From: Prevotella sp.
GTDB taxonomy: Bacteria > Bacteroidota > Bacteroidia > Bacteroidales > Bacteroidaceae
Length of the DNA stretch: 64,000 nucleotides
Assembly: GCA_015060485.1 (NCBI GenBank)
Contig: SUYI01000005.1
Coordinates: 104,466 to 168,465 of the forward strand
Direction of reading: 5' to 3'
This document shows positions 26,794 through 38,207 of this stretch, piece after piece. The notes beneath the pieces were generated by a model. That model did no database searches. It saw only the letters and a program-made list of their open reading frames with translations, and was not told the origin of the DNA. Both the position numbers and the translations under genes were made by a program. Position 1 is the first letter of the stretch. Each line of letters starts with the position of its first letter.

Positions 26794-29373
26794 TCACTTA
26801 GAGATGATGTTGTCGATGGGATAAACGGTATTCTCTTCGATATGGTTATACCAATCAGTGTGTCCCGTAGCATTTTGAGCCCAGTCTAAGAATTCCTTAT
26901 AGGCCCCAGTAATCATTTGCCTTTCTTTTGGATATTTGAAATCGAACGGCATAATAATCGCCAAAGGTTCTGCACCGGTTGTTGGAACATGTATTTCATC
27001 GCCAGTAGTCTTATTGACAATGTAAATATTGGCCAGGAACTGAGGAATAGTCATTCCTTCTGGCAACTCATAGACACCCTTGCAGGGATCCTTTGTCTGT
27101 TGCCCTTCCACAGTATTGACAAATCGGTTGTATCCCGTTGCTTTTTCTACGTCAAAGATTTCATGAACCTCTTGTTCGTTAAGATCATAGCCCTTTTTCT
27201 TTGTGCCTTGAATACCCATAATCACAACATCATCCATACCTCCAGCTGCTACGAGACTAAGTTCTACTCTTCCGCTGTTTTCACCAGTTTGGCGAATACA
27301 GCGAAGCACGACATCATTCATGTCGTAGTCGGCGGAAGTAGCCCGGTCTTCGAAGAGGAGCATGTAGGTCGCGCCAGTAATTTCATTCTCATCATATAGG
27401 ATGGTGGTCGCAACACTATGTCCGCTGTCGTTGTTACCGGTAGGATCTGATTCGTATACATCAGTATCATAACCGCCCATCTCGACGATGACATCACTGA
27501 ACTGGGCATCAGCACCTTCCTCAAAAGTGAGATAGGTCTTGCCGTTGGCTGTAAATGTAGCCATACGGGGATCATTAACTGCCATGCCGTAGTTGTTAAC
27601 AGCAGTCTTAAACTGTCCGTAGGTGTTGATTTCTCTGTTCAGTTCACCATATCCGTACAGGCAACCTTGTTTGTCGGTGTAGGTCTTTTCTGTATTTTCA
27701 CCACCATCTTTTCTAATCATAAATCCGATCAGGTAGCCTTCAGGAATGATAGTTGAAGGTGTTGCGCTTGGTGGGGCAATACTTCCTGCGGGGAAATAGT
27801 CAAGCGACAATTCAAAATCAGTAATTGATGATGCAGAACCGGAATAAGAATATTCCTCGAAAGTCCATTCTCTATACTGATTCTTCGTTGATCCACCGAT
27901 TCCAAGCCTTTTACCTGCATCTGACTTCAGATTATTACTCTTATTAAATGAGTAAATATATACTTTGGTTCTGCTTTCTGTCGGATTCTTGTCGCCATCA
28001 GATATAAAGAAAGTATATTTCTGTAGAGTCGTTTCGTTGATGTCCTTAATTTCAGGACGACCGTTGTTACACCAAAGGAACTTCTTTGATCCGACGTTGT
28101 AGAACATCACAGTACCATCGGAAGTGTTTTCAAATATCTGCCAGAGCTGATCCTCAATGTTCTCTGTATAGGCACTCTTCAAGTCATCATCAGGTCCACC
28201 ATTGGTGATATAATGGTCGGCTCCATCAGAATTGTTGTAGATGCGATAGAATTTTCCATTTGTTGTATAGTCAAACGTGTTTAGTGTAGATGGCTGTGGT
28301 GTGAATTCTGAAGCATCACCATAGAAAGGTAGCAGATATTCGTGCAGCCTGCAGAAGTTCACGTCTGGTTGACCTACTGCAACTCCTGTAACAGCACTGA
28401 ATGCCTGCCTCTCATCATTCAGGTCAATAGCCTTGTACTTTGGTAACGTCTTGATATAGTCTGCCTCTGAAGTTCCTGCGGGAATGTCTTCTGTTTTGTA
28501 ATAATAGTAATAAATGGCGCACCAATGGGCCTCAGTAGAAGCCAACTGAACAGGGCACAGTGTGAGAGCAGCCTTACCAGTGCTCTCCAGATGGTTACCA
28601 TAAAGCTGAACGGCGCTACTCTCTTTAATAAGTTGTAGATTGTTTCTGGGGTTTTTACCATCATATCGACCAAGCGAAGCATCAAATATATCTGTAAGAG
28701 TTGCTGCTTCAACATCGGATAAAGCAGCTGCGTCTTTATAGAAAGTAGAATTGGATGTGGTCCAACCGTTGGAACTTACTGATCCGGCAGCCCACCACAA
28801 TCGGTCGTTTTCCCATCCTTTGTCTTTCCAGCTATTCTTATTATCTAAAGTACGCTGGGCATTGTACGATCTGAATGATTCGTTGAAATCAAGACTGACT
28901 CCTGATAAGTCGGGCAGGTCGGATGCTGCTCTGCGGGCAGCACGAGTGGTAGCACCGCTCTTGAAGCTGACGTTGGTCTCGCCGATGTCAAAACCCTTGA
29001 TGTGGTAATGTCCCTTGCTGTCGACACAGGCTGCTATCAGGCGGTTGTAGCTGTTGAGCACGTCATAGTCCAGTGTAACGGTCTGGCCCTTCTGGACTTT
29101 GGCTTCTGCTACGATACGGGTATTGGGATTCAAAAAGGGTGACTCCGTCAAGATTTGCACACGTGTAATCTCCTTCAGGCTGGCATCAGCCGTGATGGTG
29201 ACCGTACCCGACACAGTCGAGCTCCAAGTCTGATTGGGATCTATATCGCCAAAAACCTTCTCTGCATTTTGACGAATCGCTTCTTGGCGCGCCTCCTCAA
29301 AATCAAATCTTTGGCAACTTGTAAACATAGACATTCCAACGAGCGTTGCAATGAATAGGATCTTCTTCTTCAT
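26794..29373 (-). CDS. Large Bacteroidetes lipoprotein with DUF4842/LruC-like C-terminal region
   Basis: 859 aa; lipobox MSMFTSCQRF, LLFEDRATSADYDMNDVVLRC motif. Confidence 0.65.
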   Translation of the reverse strand: MKKKILFIATLVGMSMFTSCQRFDFEEARQEAIRQNAEKVFGDIDPNQTWSSTVSGTVTITADASLKEITRVQILTESPFLNPNTRIVAEAKVQKGQTVTLDYDVLNSYNRLIAACVDSKGHYHIKGFDIGETNVSFKSGATTRAARRAASDLPDLSGVSLDFNESFRSYNAQRTLDNKNSWKDKGWENDRLWWAAGSVSSNGWTTSNSTFYKDAAALSDVEAATLTDIFDASLGRYDGKNPRNNLQLIKESSAVQLYGNHLESTGKAALTLCPVQLASTEAHWCAIYYYYYKTEDIPAGTSEADYIKTLPKYKAIDLNDERQAFSAVTGVAVGQPDVNFCRLHEYLLPFYGDASEFTPQPSTLNTFDYTTNGKFYRIYNNSDGADHYITNGGPDDDLKSAYTENIEDQLWQIFENTSDGTVMFYNVGSKKFLWCNNGRPEIKDINETTLQKYTFFISDGDKNPTESRTKVYIYSFNKSNNLKSDAGKRLGIGGSTKNQYREWTFEEYSYSGSASSITDFELSLDYFPAGSIAPPSATPSTIIPEGYLIGFMIRKDGGENTEKTYTDKQGCLYGYGELNREINTYGQFKTAVNNYGMAVNDPRMATFTANGKTYLTFEEGADAQFSDVIVEMGGYDTDVYESDPTGNNDSGHSVATTILYDENEITGATYMLLFEDRATSADYDMNDVVLRCIRQTGENSGRVELSLVAAGGMDDVVIMGIQGTKKKGYDLNEQEVHEIFDVEKATGYNRFVNTVEGQQTKDPCKGVYELPEGMTIPQFLANIYIVNKTTGDEIHVPTTGAEPLAIIMPFDFKYPKERQMITGAYKEFLDWAQNATGHTDWYNHIEENTVYPIDNIISK

Positions 29374-29516
29374 ATTTGCTTTTTTAGTTTAGTACTAAAT
29401 GTTCTGATATATCGTTTGCAAAGGTACATACTTTTCTTGTACTTTTAGTACAAACTGGATGAAAATATTGATAACTTTTTAGAAATTAACAATATTTAAC
29501 CACAAAAAGCATCAAA

Positions 29517-31904
29517 TCAGAATTCGATGGTCACTTTTCCGTTGATTTGTCTGCCAGTCAGATAGTTAGGAACTGCATACTGCTGGTTGGTGACATCGGT
29601 CACCCAATAGTAGCTGTTGACGTTGCTGATGCCGAAAATATTAAGGCCGTCAAGACCGAGCCAGATATGCGGTTTTCTGAACGTTGACTTCTCACCCGGC
29701 TGGCCGATCAGCAGGTAGCTCAGTCCGATGTCGGCACGTTTGTAGGCTGGTGCCCGGAACTGCTGATACTCCAGTCCCCGGTGGGGTGCGCCGAAGGGCA
29801 GTCCGTCGGCAAAGGCCAGTTTCAGTGTCATCTTCCACCGCTCGGTTCCCGGGAAATAGTCGGTGAAGTGGAAATTGATTCCCCAGCGCTGGTCGGTAGG
29901 CATGGGCACACTGATGCCGTTAATCTTTTGACGCGTCGACATGAGACTGAATGTCAGCCACGAGTCGGTACCGGGCACAAACTCACCATAGAGCTTCAGG
30001 TCGAGTCCGATGGCATGTCCTTTGGCGATGTTCTCACCGTAGTAGACGACCTTCATGTTCTGTACGTTATACGGGACGAGATTGTCCATCAGCTTGAAGT
30101 ATGCTTCCGCCGAGAAACGGAAGGGGCGGTCAGCCATCCGGAACTTATAGTCGAAGGCTCCGACGACCTGGATGCTTTGCTGACTCTTGATCTTCTCGTT
30201 CAGTTGGACTATCGTCTGTCCGTTAATGGTCATCGTATCGCGAAACTCTTTGTAGAATGGCGCCTGATAATAGAGTCCTGCAGCCAGTCGGAAGGTGACA
30301 TTCTGATTCCACGAAGGTATCAGTGCCAGCGAAGCACGCGGCGACACAATGGTCTCTTTGTTCCAACTCCAGTTGGCCAGACGGACACCGTAGTTCAGTG
30401 TCCATAGCGTGGGCTGCTTTTCTTCGCTGCCACCCGTCTGCCAGCGGTAAGTATCTTGGATATAGGCCTCTATGCGACGTGATGAGATGTCGTTTTTCGA
30501 GCGCAGCGAATAAATCAGGTCCAGTCGGTCAGCACTGTGGGGAATGGAATAGCCGCTGGAGTCGCGCATCTCGTACTCTCGGGCATTCTCCTCAATCTTC
30601 TCCCATTTCATAGTGACACCCGTTTCCCAATCGTGCTTGGCAGTCTTGTGGTTCAGCATCAGTCTTACGCTGGCCACGTTGGCTGTCAGGTAGTTACGGG
30701 CGTGCTCCATATAGGTTCCGACACCCAACTGCTCTTGGGTTTGGGCGTCGTCCAGCCAATACTGCCCCATAATGTCATAGGTCTCCTGTTCTTTTGTGTG
30801 GAAGGCCGATCCCAACAGACTCACCCTCGTGTTCTTGGAGAAGTGGCGTTGCAGTCGCAGCGTACCGAACAAGGTGCGGAAAATATCCTTCTCCTGACCG
30901 TCGAAATAGACTTTGAACGACTTCACGTTCTGCATCGTTCCGAAGGACGTCTCACGGTCTGAAGGACTGAAATTATAGTGGTTTTCCGATATGTTGCCGA
31001 TGAAGTCGACGCTCCACCGTTCGTTGGGCTGATAAGTGATGTAGGTCTGATAGTCCAGGAAGTTCGGCTTGTATTCTCCCTTGGTTTCCAGCGAGCCCAG
31101 CAGGTAACGGTTCGTCTTATAGCGAACACCGTGACTCATCGAGAATTTCTTGTTGCCATAGCCGACAAATACCGAGCCTCCGAGCAGTGAAGCCTGCACG
31201 TTACCCTCCCAGCGGGTAGGTCGCCGGTATTGGATGTCAAGGGCGCTCGACATCTTGTCGCCGTATTTGGCCTCGAAGCCACCCGACGAGAAGGCAATCT
31301 TCTCGACCATATCGGAGTTGATGACCGACAGGCCCTCCTGTTGTCCGCTACGGATGAGCAGCGGGCGATAGACCTCCACATTATTAATATATACGGAATT
31401 CTCGTCGAACGAACCGCCACGAACATTATACTGGCTGCTCAGTTCGTTGTGACTGCTGACGCCGGCCTGCTGTTGCACCAGTTCCTCGACGGCATTGCCG
31501 CTGGTTGATGGTGTCACCCGCAAGTCCTTGGTGTCCAGCTCGGCTGTCGCGGTGGTCTGTCGGCGACGTTCGGTAATCACTACCTCGTCCAATTCTTTCA
31601 TCGGGTGCAGGGTGATGAGCAGTTTCTGGTTGCCTTTCGGCTTGCGCAGCACGCGGGTTCTCGTCTGATAGCCCACCATCGAGAACTTCACCACCACCGA
31701 ATCGGCCGTATGTAGCTTCAGCGAGAACTCACCTTTCAGATTCGCCATCGTCACCGCGCCCTGATCCAGACACGAAATGGTGGCCAGCTCAATGGCGTTA
31801 CCCTCCTCGTCGGAGACTTTTCCGCTGAGGGTAAACTGCTGTGCTGCTGTCGTCAGAACCGACAGCAGGAACAACACTGACCATATGCTTCTTTTGAAGT
31901 CCAT
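29517..31904 (-). CDS. TonB-dependent receptor with N-terminal carboxypeptidase-like regulatory domain
   Basis: 795 aa; FTLSGKVSDEEGNAIELATIS, plug region VEELVQQQAGVSSHNELSSQYNVRGGSFDENSVYINNVEVYRPLL, beta-barrel ending in F. Confidence 0.92.
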   Translation of the reverse strand: MDFKRSIWSVLFLLSVLTTAAQQFTLSGKVSDEEGNAIELATISCLDQGAVTMANLKGEFSLKLHTADSVVVKFSMVGYQTRTRVLRKPKGNQKLLITLHPMKELDEVVITERRRQTTATAELDTKDLRVTPSTSGNAVEELVQQQAGVSSHNELSSQYNVRGGSFDENSVYINNVEVYRPLLIRSGQQEGLSVINSDMVEKIAFSSGGFEAKYGDKMSSALDIQYRRPTRWEGNVQASLLGGSVFVGYGNKKFSMSHGVRYKTNRYLLGSLETKGEYKPNFLDYQTYITYQPNERWSVDFIGNISENHYNFSPSDRETSFGTMQNVKSFKVYFDGQEKDIFRTLFGTLRLQRHFSKNTRVSLLGSAFHTKEQETYDIMGQYWLDDAQTQEQLGVGTYMEHARNYLTANVASVRLMLNHKTAKHDWETGVTMKWEKIEENAREYEMRDSSGYSIPHSADRLDLIYSLRSKNDISSRRIEAYIQDTYRWQTGGSEEKQPTLWTLNYGVRLANWSWNKETIVSPRASLALIPSWNQNVTFRLAAGLYYQAPFYKEFRDTMTINGQTIVQLNEKIKSQQSIQVVGAFDYKFRMADRPFRFSAEAYFKLMDNLVPYNVQNMKVVYYGENIAKGHAIGLDLKLYGEFVPGTDSWLTFSLMSTRQKINGISVPMPTDQRWGINFHFTDYFPGTERWKMTLKLAFADGLPFGAPHRGLEYQQFRAPAYKRADIGLSYLLIGQPGEKSTFRKPHIWLGLDGLNIFGISNVNSYYWVTDVTNQQYAVPNYLTGRQINGKVTIEF

Positions 31905-31944
31905 CGTTATTATAACGACAAAAAACGCTTCTTATTGCATATAA

Positions 31945-33222
31945 TCATGAATTAGATGGCTTCTTTTTGTGATGATGGTGCTGATTGTTGCGTCCTTTGC
32001 CATTTCCTTTACTCTTTCCGTTGCGACTTCTTCCACCTCGTCCCCTCGACGATTTACGGGGGGCAGCAGTCTTGTATTCCGGTCCTTCGCCAAGTCCCTC
32101 GGGTAGTGGATTCTTCTGAATATCGCGTTCCAGGAACCTTTCAATATCACCGAAATAACGCATGTCGCTGTCGGAAACAAGGGTGATGGCCACACCGTCG
32201 CGCTGGGCACGTGCCGTACGGCCGATGCGGTGAACATAGTCTTCTGCATCACGCGGCACGTCGTAATTGATGACACACAGAATGTCGTCAATGTCGATAC
32301 CTCGCGCCACAATATCGGTGGCTACCAGCACACTCACTTGTCCGGCTTTGAAGCGATACATCACGTCGTCGCGCTCGGCCTGCGACAGGTCGGAATGCAT
32401 GGCGGCGCAGTTGATCTTCATGTGCTTCAGCTCGCGGGTGATATCCTTCACCTTGTCCTTCTTGCCCGAGAAGATGATGACACGCTCCAGCTCGCCGGCC
32501 TTGAACAGCGAACGGATGATGCCCAGCTTCTGCGGTTCGTAGCAGACGTAGGCCGACTGCTGAATCTTCTCGGCGGGTTTCGAAACGGCAATCTTCACCT
32601 CCACAGGGTCGGTGAGCAGCGTATGCGCCAGCTGCTGGATCTTCTGCGGCATCGTGGCCGAGAACATGACGGTCTGATGCTTCTTGGGCAGCAGTTTGGC
32701 TATTGACAGGATGTCGTCGGAAAACCCCATGTCGAGCATGCGGTCGGCTTCGTCGAGCACAAAGAAACTCAGTTGGCTCAAGTCCAGGTGTCCCATGCGG
32801 ATATGTGAGAGCAGTCTGCCGGGAGTCGCGATGATGACGTCGGCGCCCATCTTCAGACCCTTCGTCTCAACGTCGAAGCGGCTGCCGTCATTACCTCCGT
32901 AGACGGCCACACTGCTGACACCGTCCAGATAGTAGCCGAATCCCTGCATGGCCTGGTCGATTTGCTGGGCCAGCTCGCGGGTCGGAGCCATCACGATACA
33001 GTTGACGGCATCCTTTGGGAATCCTCCGTCGTCGAGCATGCTCAGTATCGGCAGCAGATAGGCGGCGGTTTTTCCCGTTCCAGTCTGTGCGATGCCTATG
33101 AGGTCGCGCTCGTCCAGAATCTCCGGAATGCACTTCTCCTGAATGGGAGTCATCTCCTCGAAGTGCATGTCGTAGAGCGCATCCAGTATATTATCGTTTA
33201 AATATGTTTCTTCAAATGTCAC
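31945..33222 (-). CDS. DEAD-box RNA helicase (GTG start)
   Basis: AQTGTGKTAAYLLPIL, APTRELAQQ, VLDEADRMLDMGF, SATMP, HRIGRTAR; start codon reads GTG at 33222. Confidence 0.95.
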   Translation of the reverse strand: MTFEETYLNDNILDALYDMHFEEMTPIQEKCIPEILDERDLIGIAQTGTGKTAAYLLPILSMLDDGGFPKDAVNCIVMAPTRELAQQIDQAMQGFGYYLDGVSSVAVYGGNDGSRFDVETKGLKMGADVIIATPGRLLSHIRMGHLDLSQLSFFVLDEADRMLDMGFSDDILSIAKLLPKKHQTVMFSATMPQKIQQLAHTLLTDPVEVKIAVSKPAEKIQQSAYVCYEPQKLGIIRSLFKAGELERVIIFSGKKDKVKDITRELKHMKINCAAMHSDLSQAERDDVMYRFKAGQVSVLVATDIVARGIDIDDILCVINYDVPRDAEDYVHRIGRTARAQRDGVAITLVSDSDMRYFGDIERFLERDIQKNPLPEGLGEGPEYKTAAPRKSSRGRGGRSRNGKSKGNGKGRNNQHHHHKKKPSNS

Positions 33223-33262
33223 TTTTTTAACCTTTTAACTTTTTTACCTTTTTACCTTTAAT
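33223..33262. repeat. AAAAGGTA-type repeat filling the gap between the LptF/G-like gene and DEAD helicase
   Basis: acttttttaaccttttaacttttttacctttttacctttaa; whole 35-bp intercistronic gap. Confidence 0.9.
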
Positions 33263-34478
33263 TCGGTGCTTGCCTATAACAGAAATAGGCGATAAAAGCA
33301 TAGAGGATGTTAGGAATCCATGCTGCCAGCATCGGTGGTGTGCCTGCATTGATGGCAAATGTGGCGCTGATGGTCTGTAGCAGGATATAGGCGAACGACA
33401 GTCCCAGACCGATACCCAGATAGAGTCCCATGCCACCCTTTCGTTTGCGCGACGACAGCGAGACACCAATGATGGTCAGGATGAACGACGCGAACGATGA
33501 TGCTATTCGCTTGTGGTATTCCACCTCATACTGCACGACATTCGACGAGCCGCGCTCCTGCTGTTTCGAGATGTAACGCTTCAGCTCCGGCGAGGTGAAC
33601 GTCTCCTGCTGACCTCTCGAAAATACCAGGTCCATCGGTTCCATCTGGATCAGCGTGTCTATCTCGTTGCCGCTTTTAATCTGTTCGCGCATACCCTTCA
33701 GCGTACGGATCTTGTAGTTGCGGGCCTTCCAATGGTAGCGCTCTTCGGCAATGGTGTCGTATTGAATGACGCTGGCATTCATCTGACTGACCATCTTCTT
33801 GTTCTCGAACTTATACAACGCGAAGCCGTAGCCCGTCTTGCGGATATCGTCGTATTGCGACAGATAGGCCACCACGCCTTTGTCCACCATCAGCTGGATG
33901 TTCGACGCTGACGTGTTCTTTTTGTTGTTCTTGTAGAGCGACTCGAAATCGTGACGCACCACCGTTCCTCGGGGAATGATGTAGGCGCCCAGGAAGAAGT
34001 TCAGCGTGGCGATGAGCGCTGCCGAGATGAGGTAGGGACGGAGCAGTCGCTTGAAACTCATGCCGCAGGCCAGCATGGCGATAATCTCCGAATTTCCCGC
34101 CAGCTTCGACGTGAAGAAGATGACGGCAATGAAGACGAACAGCGGTGAGAACAGATTGGCGAAGTAGGGCACGAAATTGGCGTAGTAGTCGAAGACAATG
34201 GCGCGCAGCGGTGCGTGGTAGTTGGTGAATTTCGCCAGGTTCTCGTTGACGTCGAAGACAATGGATATCGAGATGATCAGCAGAATGGAGTAGATGTATG
34301 TTCCGATGAACTTCTTGATGATATACCAGTCCATGCGCTTCAGGAAACGGAACACGTTCAGCTTCTTCATCCATGCCAGTTTGCGCCAGGGGATTCTCCG
34401 CCACAGTCGGACCACCTTCCGCCATAGCCGGTACACCTTCCGTTGCCAGAGTCCCCAGTCCTGTTTCTTGATCTTCAT
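33258..34478 (-). CDS. LptF/LptG-family permease with Trp/Arg-rich N-terminal extension
   Basis: 406 aa; RMDWYIIKKFIGTYIYSILLIISISIVFD and GNSEIIAMLACGMSFKRLLRPYLISA typical of YjgP/YjgQ. Confidence 0.88.
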   Translation of the reverse strand: MKIKKQDWGLWQRKVYRLWRKVVRLWRRIPWRKLAWMKKLNVFRFLKRMDWYIIKKFIGTYIYSILLIISISIVFDVNENLAKFTNYHAPLRAIVFDYYANFVPYFANLFSPLFVFIAVIFFTSKLAGNSEIIAMLACGMSFKRLLRPYLISAALIATLNFFLGAYIIPRGTVVRHDFESLYKNNKKNTSASNIQLMVDKGVVAYLSQYDDIRKTGYGFALYKFENKKMVSQMNASVIQYDTIAEERYHWKARNYKIRTLKGMREQIKSGNEIDTLIQMEPMDLVFSRGQQETFTSPELKRYISKQQERGSSNVVQYEVEYHKRIASSFASFILTIIGVSLSSRKRKGGMGLYLGIGLGLSFAYILLQTISATFAINAGTPPMLAAWIPNILYAFIAYFCYRQAPN

Positions 34479-35617
34479 CTTCTGCGTCCTAAATTGTCAA
34501 TGACTGAACGTTTCCACTGCGTGAAGTCGCCCTGCTCGATGTGTTGGCGGGCATCGGTGACCAGTCGCAGGTAGAATGCCAAATTGTGTATCGAGGCAAT
34601 CTGTAGCGCCAGCAGTTCCTGGGCCTTGAACAGGTGGTGCAGATAGGCCTTCGTGTGTATGCGGTCAATGTCACAGCCGTCGGGGTCGATGGGCGAGAAG
34701 TCGTCCTCCCACTTCTTATTGCGCATGTTCATCGTTCCCTCATAGGTGAACAGCATGGCGTTGCGGCCGTTGCGGGTGGGCATCACGCAGTCGAACATGT
34801 CGACACCGCGTTCAATGGCTTCGAGGATGTTCTGCGGCGTACCGACACCCATCAGGTAGCGGGGACGGTCCTTGGGCAGGATGTCGTTTACCACCTCAAT
34901 CATCTCGTACATCACCTCGGTAGGCTCGCCGACGGCCAGTCCGCCAATCGACGCACCACCGCCGTCATTCAACTTGCCCAGCGTGTCGACGACGTGCTTG
35001 GCAGCATCCTGACGCAGGTCCTTGTACGTACAGCCCTGCACAATGGGGAACAGCGTCTGGTTGTGACCGTACAGCGGTTCCGTCTCGTTGAAGCGCTTCA
35101 CGCAGCGTTCCAGCCAGCGCTGGGTCAGTCTGAGCGAGTTCTTCGCATATTGGTAGTCGCTCTGTCCCGGTGGACACTCGTCGAAGGCCATCATGATGTC
35201 GGCACCGATCACACGCTCGGTATCCATCACGTTCTCGGGGGTGAAGATATGTTTCGAACCGTCGATGTGGCTGCGGAACTCGCACCCCTCCTCCTTCAGC
35301 TTACGGATGCCTGTCAGCGAAAAGACCTGAAAACCACCGGAGTCCGTCAGGATAGGCCGGTCCCAGGTGTTGAACTTATGCAGACCGCCTGCCTTACGCA
35401 GAATGTCGAGACCCGGACGAAGGTACAGATGATAGGTGTTGCCCAGAATAATCTGTGCCTTCACCTGTTCACGCAGCTCCGCAAAGTGCACGCCCTTCAC
35501 CGAACCCACCGTGCCTACCGGCATGAAGATGGGTGTCTTGATGGGGCCGTGATCAGTCTGAATCAGTCCTGAACGCGCGCTGCTGTACGGGTCGGTATGT
35601 TCTACTTCGAAGGTCAT
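34475..35617 (-). CDS. tgt: Queuine tRNA-ribosyltransferase
   Basis: IILGNTYHLYLRPGLDILRKAGGLHKFNTWDRPILTDSGGFQVFSL, GGLAVGEPTEVMYEMI, RYLMGVGTPQNILEAIERGVDMFDCVMPTRNGRN. Confidence 0.97.
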   Translation of the reverse strand: MTFEVEHTDPYSSARSGLIQTDHGPIKTPIFMPVGTVGSVKGVHFAELREQVKAQIILGNTYHLYLRPGLDILRKAGGLHKFNTWDRPILTDSGGFQVFSLTGIRKLKEEGCEFRSHIDGSKHIFTPENVMDTERVIGADIMMAFDECPPGQSDYQYAKNSLRLTQRWLERCVKRFNETEPLYGHNQTLFPIVQGCTYKDLRQDAAKHVVDTLGKLNDGGGASIGGLAVGEPTEVMYEMIEVVNDILPKDRPRYLMGVGTPQNILEAIERGVDMFDCVMPTRNGRNAMLFTYEGTMNMRNKKWEDDFSPIDPDGCDIDRIHTKAYLHHLFKAQELLALQIASIHNLAFYLRLVTDARQHIEQGDFTQWKRSVIDNLGRRR

Positions 35618-38088
35618 CAGTCTTTCTTCTCCTCTTTCTCTTCGGGGATTTCAAAGTTCAGCGGATGCTCCACGACTTCGTCCGTCAGGGCGAACTTCCA
35701 TACGTCCTGCACGTTCTCCACATAATGGAAACGAACGCCCTTCAGGTACATCTCGGGAATCTCGTTGATGTCCTTCTCGTTTTCCTGACACATGACGATG
35801 TCGGTAATGCCGGCACGCTTGGCAGCCAGAATCTTCTCCTTGATGCCGCCGACGGGCAGTACTTTGCCGCGCAGGGTAATCTCACCGGTCATCGCCGTAT
35901 TCTTGCGAACCTTGCGCTGGGTCAGCGCTGAGGCTATCGAGGTAGCGATGGTGATACCTGCCGACGGACCGTCCTTCGGCGTGGCACCCTCGGGAACGTG
36001 GATGTGGATGTTCCAATGGTCGAAGATGCGGTGGTCGATGCCCAGCACGTCGACATGTGCCTTGACATACTCCAGTGCGATGACGGCCGACTCCTTCATC
36101 ACGTCACCGAGGTTACCCGTCAGCGTCAGCTTGCCGGCCTTGCCCTTCGACAGCGAGGTCTCGATGAACAGAATCTCACCGCCGACGCTGGTCCATGCCA
36201 GACCGGTCACCACGCCGGCATAGCTGTTGCCCTGATAGATGTCGCGGTAGAAGGGGGGCTTGCCCAGCAGGTCCTCAATCTCCGTCGGCGTAATCTTCTC
36301 GTAGGGCAGCTCGCCGCTTTCGGCCTTCTTGAAGGCCATCTTGCGCAGGGCTTTGTTGATCTGCTTCTCCAACTGGCGCACACCGCTCTCACGGGTATAC
36401 TGCTCGATAATCTTCTCGATAGCAGCCTTGTTGAAGGTCAGTCGCTTGTCGTTCAGACCGGTATTCTCCTTTTCCTTCGGCACCAGGTGGCGCTTGGCAA
36501 TCTCGTATTTCTCCTCGGTGATGTAGCCGCTGACCTCGATGATCTCCATACGGTCCAGGAGCGGACGGGGAATGGTACCCAGATTGTTGGCGGTGGCTAT
36601 GAACATCACCTTCGACAGGTCGTAGTCCACGTCCAGATAGTTGTCGTGGAAGGCGTTGTTCTGCTCGGGGTCGAGCACCTCCAGCAGGGCTGAGGCAGGG
36701 TCGCCGTTATGCGTGTTCTGCGTCACCTTGTCAATCTCGTCGAGAATGAAGACGGGGTTCGAGGAACCGGCCTTCTGGATGTTCTTGATGATGCGGCCGG
36801 GCATAGCGCCAATGTAGGTACGGCGGTGACCGCGAATCTCAGCCTCGTCGTGCAGGCCGCCCAGCGACACACGGACGTACTTACGCTTCAGGGCGTCGGC
36901 AATCGACTTGCCCAGCGAGGTCTTGCCGACTCCCGGAGGACCGTAGAGACACAGGATGGGTGACTTCAGGTCACCACGCAGCGACAGTACGGCGATATAT
37001 TCCAGGATGCGCTCCTTGACCTTTTCCATACCGTAGTGGTCGCGGTCCAGAATTTTCTGGGCACGTTTCAGGTCGAGGTCATCTTTCGTGTATTCACCCC
37101 ACGGCAGTCCCACCAGCGTCTGCAGGTAGGTCAGCTGTACGTTGAAGTCGGGCGAATTGGGATTCACCTGGTCCAGCCGCTCCACTTCCTTGTAGAAGTA
37201 TTTCTCGATATCCTCGGGCCAGTTCTTCTTGCGCGCCTTTTCCAGCAGTTCCTTCTTCTCGGGGGTACTCTCGTTACCCATCTCGGCCTGCAGGTTCTTG
37301 ATCTGCTGCTGCAGGAAGTAGTTACGCTGCTGCTCGTCAATGTCGTCGCGTGTCTTGTTGCGGATGTCAAGCTTCAGGTTCTGCAGGTTGATCTCGCGGT
37401 TGATGATACGCATGGTGTTGAACAGACGCTCCTTCAGCGAGTCCATCGTCAGCAGTTTCATCTTCTCCTTCACCGTGAACGGCATATTCGAACAGACGAA
37501 GTTCAGCGCCATGATATTGTTGGTCACATTCTTCAGGGCAAACGTGGCCTCGTCGGGAATCTCCTCCGTCATGTTGACATATTGGTTCACCGACTGACGC
37601 AGGTCTTCCATAGCGGTATGGAACTCTACGTCGCGCTTTTCAGGCTCCTCCTCGGGGGCACGGCTCACGTGACCCTCCAGATAAGGGTGATACTTGACGA
37701 CATCCCCCAGCTTGATACGTCCCAGGGCCTGCACGATGGTCGTGATGTTGCCATTAGGCAGTGTCAGCGTCTTCAGCACTTTGCCGATGACACCGTAGTC
37801 GTAGAGGTCGGAACGGATGGGCATTTCCACATCGGGGTCGCGTTGTGTGAAGACACCGATGAGCATATTGTTCTTCTCAGCCTTGCGGATGAGCGTCATA
37901 CTGGCCTCGCGGCCGATGAGAATAGGGGATACTACACCGGGAAACAGCACCAGGTTACGCACGGCCAGAATGGGCAGCGTATTGGGGATTTCTGATTCCG
38001 TCAGGTCGTGGTACTCGCCTTCTACGTCGGCAATCATCGAGAACGACCTGTTCTTGTTATCCATGTACATTGTTATATTATCTTTCAT
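35617..38088 (-). CDS. lon: Lon protease
   Basis: [42 protein letters not shown]; -7 box at 38110-38117 argues against the 38112 start, so 38088 or 38064 is more likely. Confidence 0.95.
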   Translation of the reverse strand: MKDNITMYMDNKNRSFSMIADVEGEYHDLTESEIPNTLPILAVRNLVLFPGVVSPILIGREASMTLIRKAEKNNMLIGVFTQRDPDVEMPIRSDLYDYGVIGKVLKTLTLPNGNITTIVQALGRIKLGDVVKYHPYLEGHVSRAPEEEPEKRDVEFHTAMEDLRQSVNQYVNMTEEIPDEATFALKNVTNNIMALNFVCSNMPFTVKEKMKLLTMDSLKERLFNTMRIINREINLQNLKLDIRNKTRDDIDEQQRNYFLQQQIKNLQAEMGNESTPEKKELLEKARKKNWPEDIEKYFYKEVERLDQVNPNSPDFNVQLTYLQTLVGLPWGEYTKDDLDLKRAQKILDRDHYGMEKVKERILEYIAVLSLRGDLKSPILCLYGPPGVGKTSLGKSIADALKRKYVRVSLGGLHDEAEIRGHRRTYIGAMPGRIIKNIQKAGSSNPVFILDEIDKVTQNTHNGDPASALLEVLDPEQNNAFHDNYLDVDYDLSKVMFIATANNLGTIPRPLLDRMEIIEVSGYITEEKYEIAKRHLVPKEKENTGLNDKRLTFNKAAIEKIIEQYTRESGVRQLEKQINKALRKMAFKKAESGELPYEKITPTEIEDLLGKPPFYRDIYQGNSYAGVVTGLAWTSVGGEILFIETSLSKGKAGKLTLTGNLGDVMKESAVIALEYVKAHVDVLGIDHRIFDHWNIHIHVPEGATPKDGPSAGITIATSIASALTQRKVRKNTAMTGEITLRGKVLPVGGIKEKILAAKRAGITDIVMCQENEKDINEIPEMYLKGVRFHYVENVQDVWKFALTDEVVEHPLNFEIPEEKEEKKD

Positions 38089-38207
38089 ATTTTTCGCGCA
38101 TTTGAGGCGCAAAGGTACAACTTTTTATTGAAAAACCGCATGTATGATAAGATATTTTAATATCTTTCTTGCAGAATAGTGCTTTTTTTCGTACTTTTGC
38201 ACTCTAA

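Noticed and set aside
34634-35572. 312-aa plus-strand ORF inside tgt
   Set aside because: Antisense shadow of a clear tgt gene.
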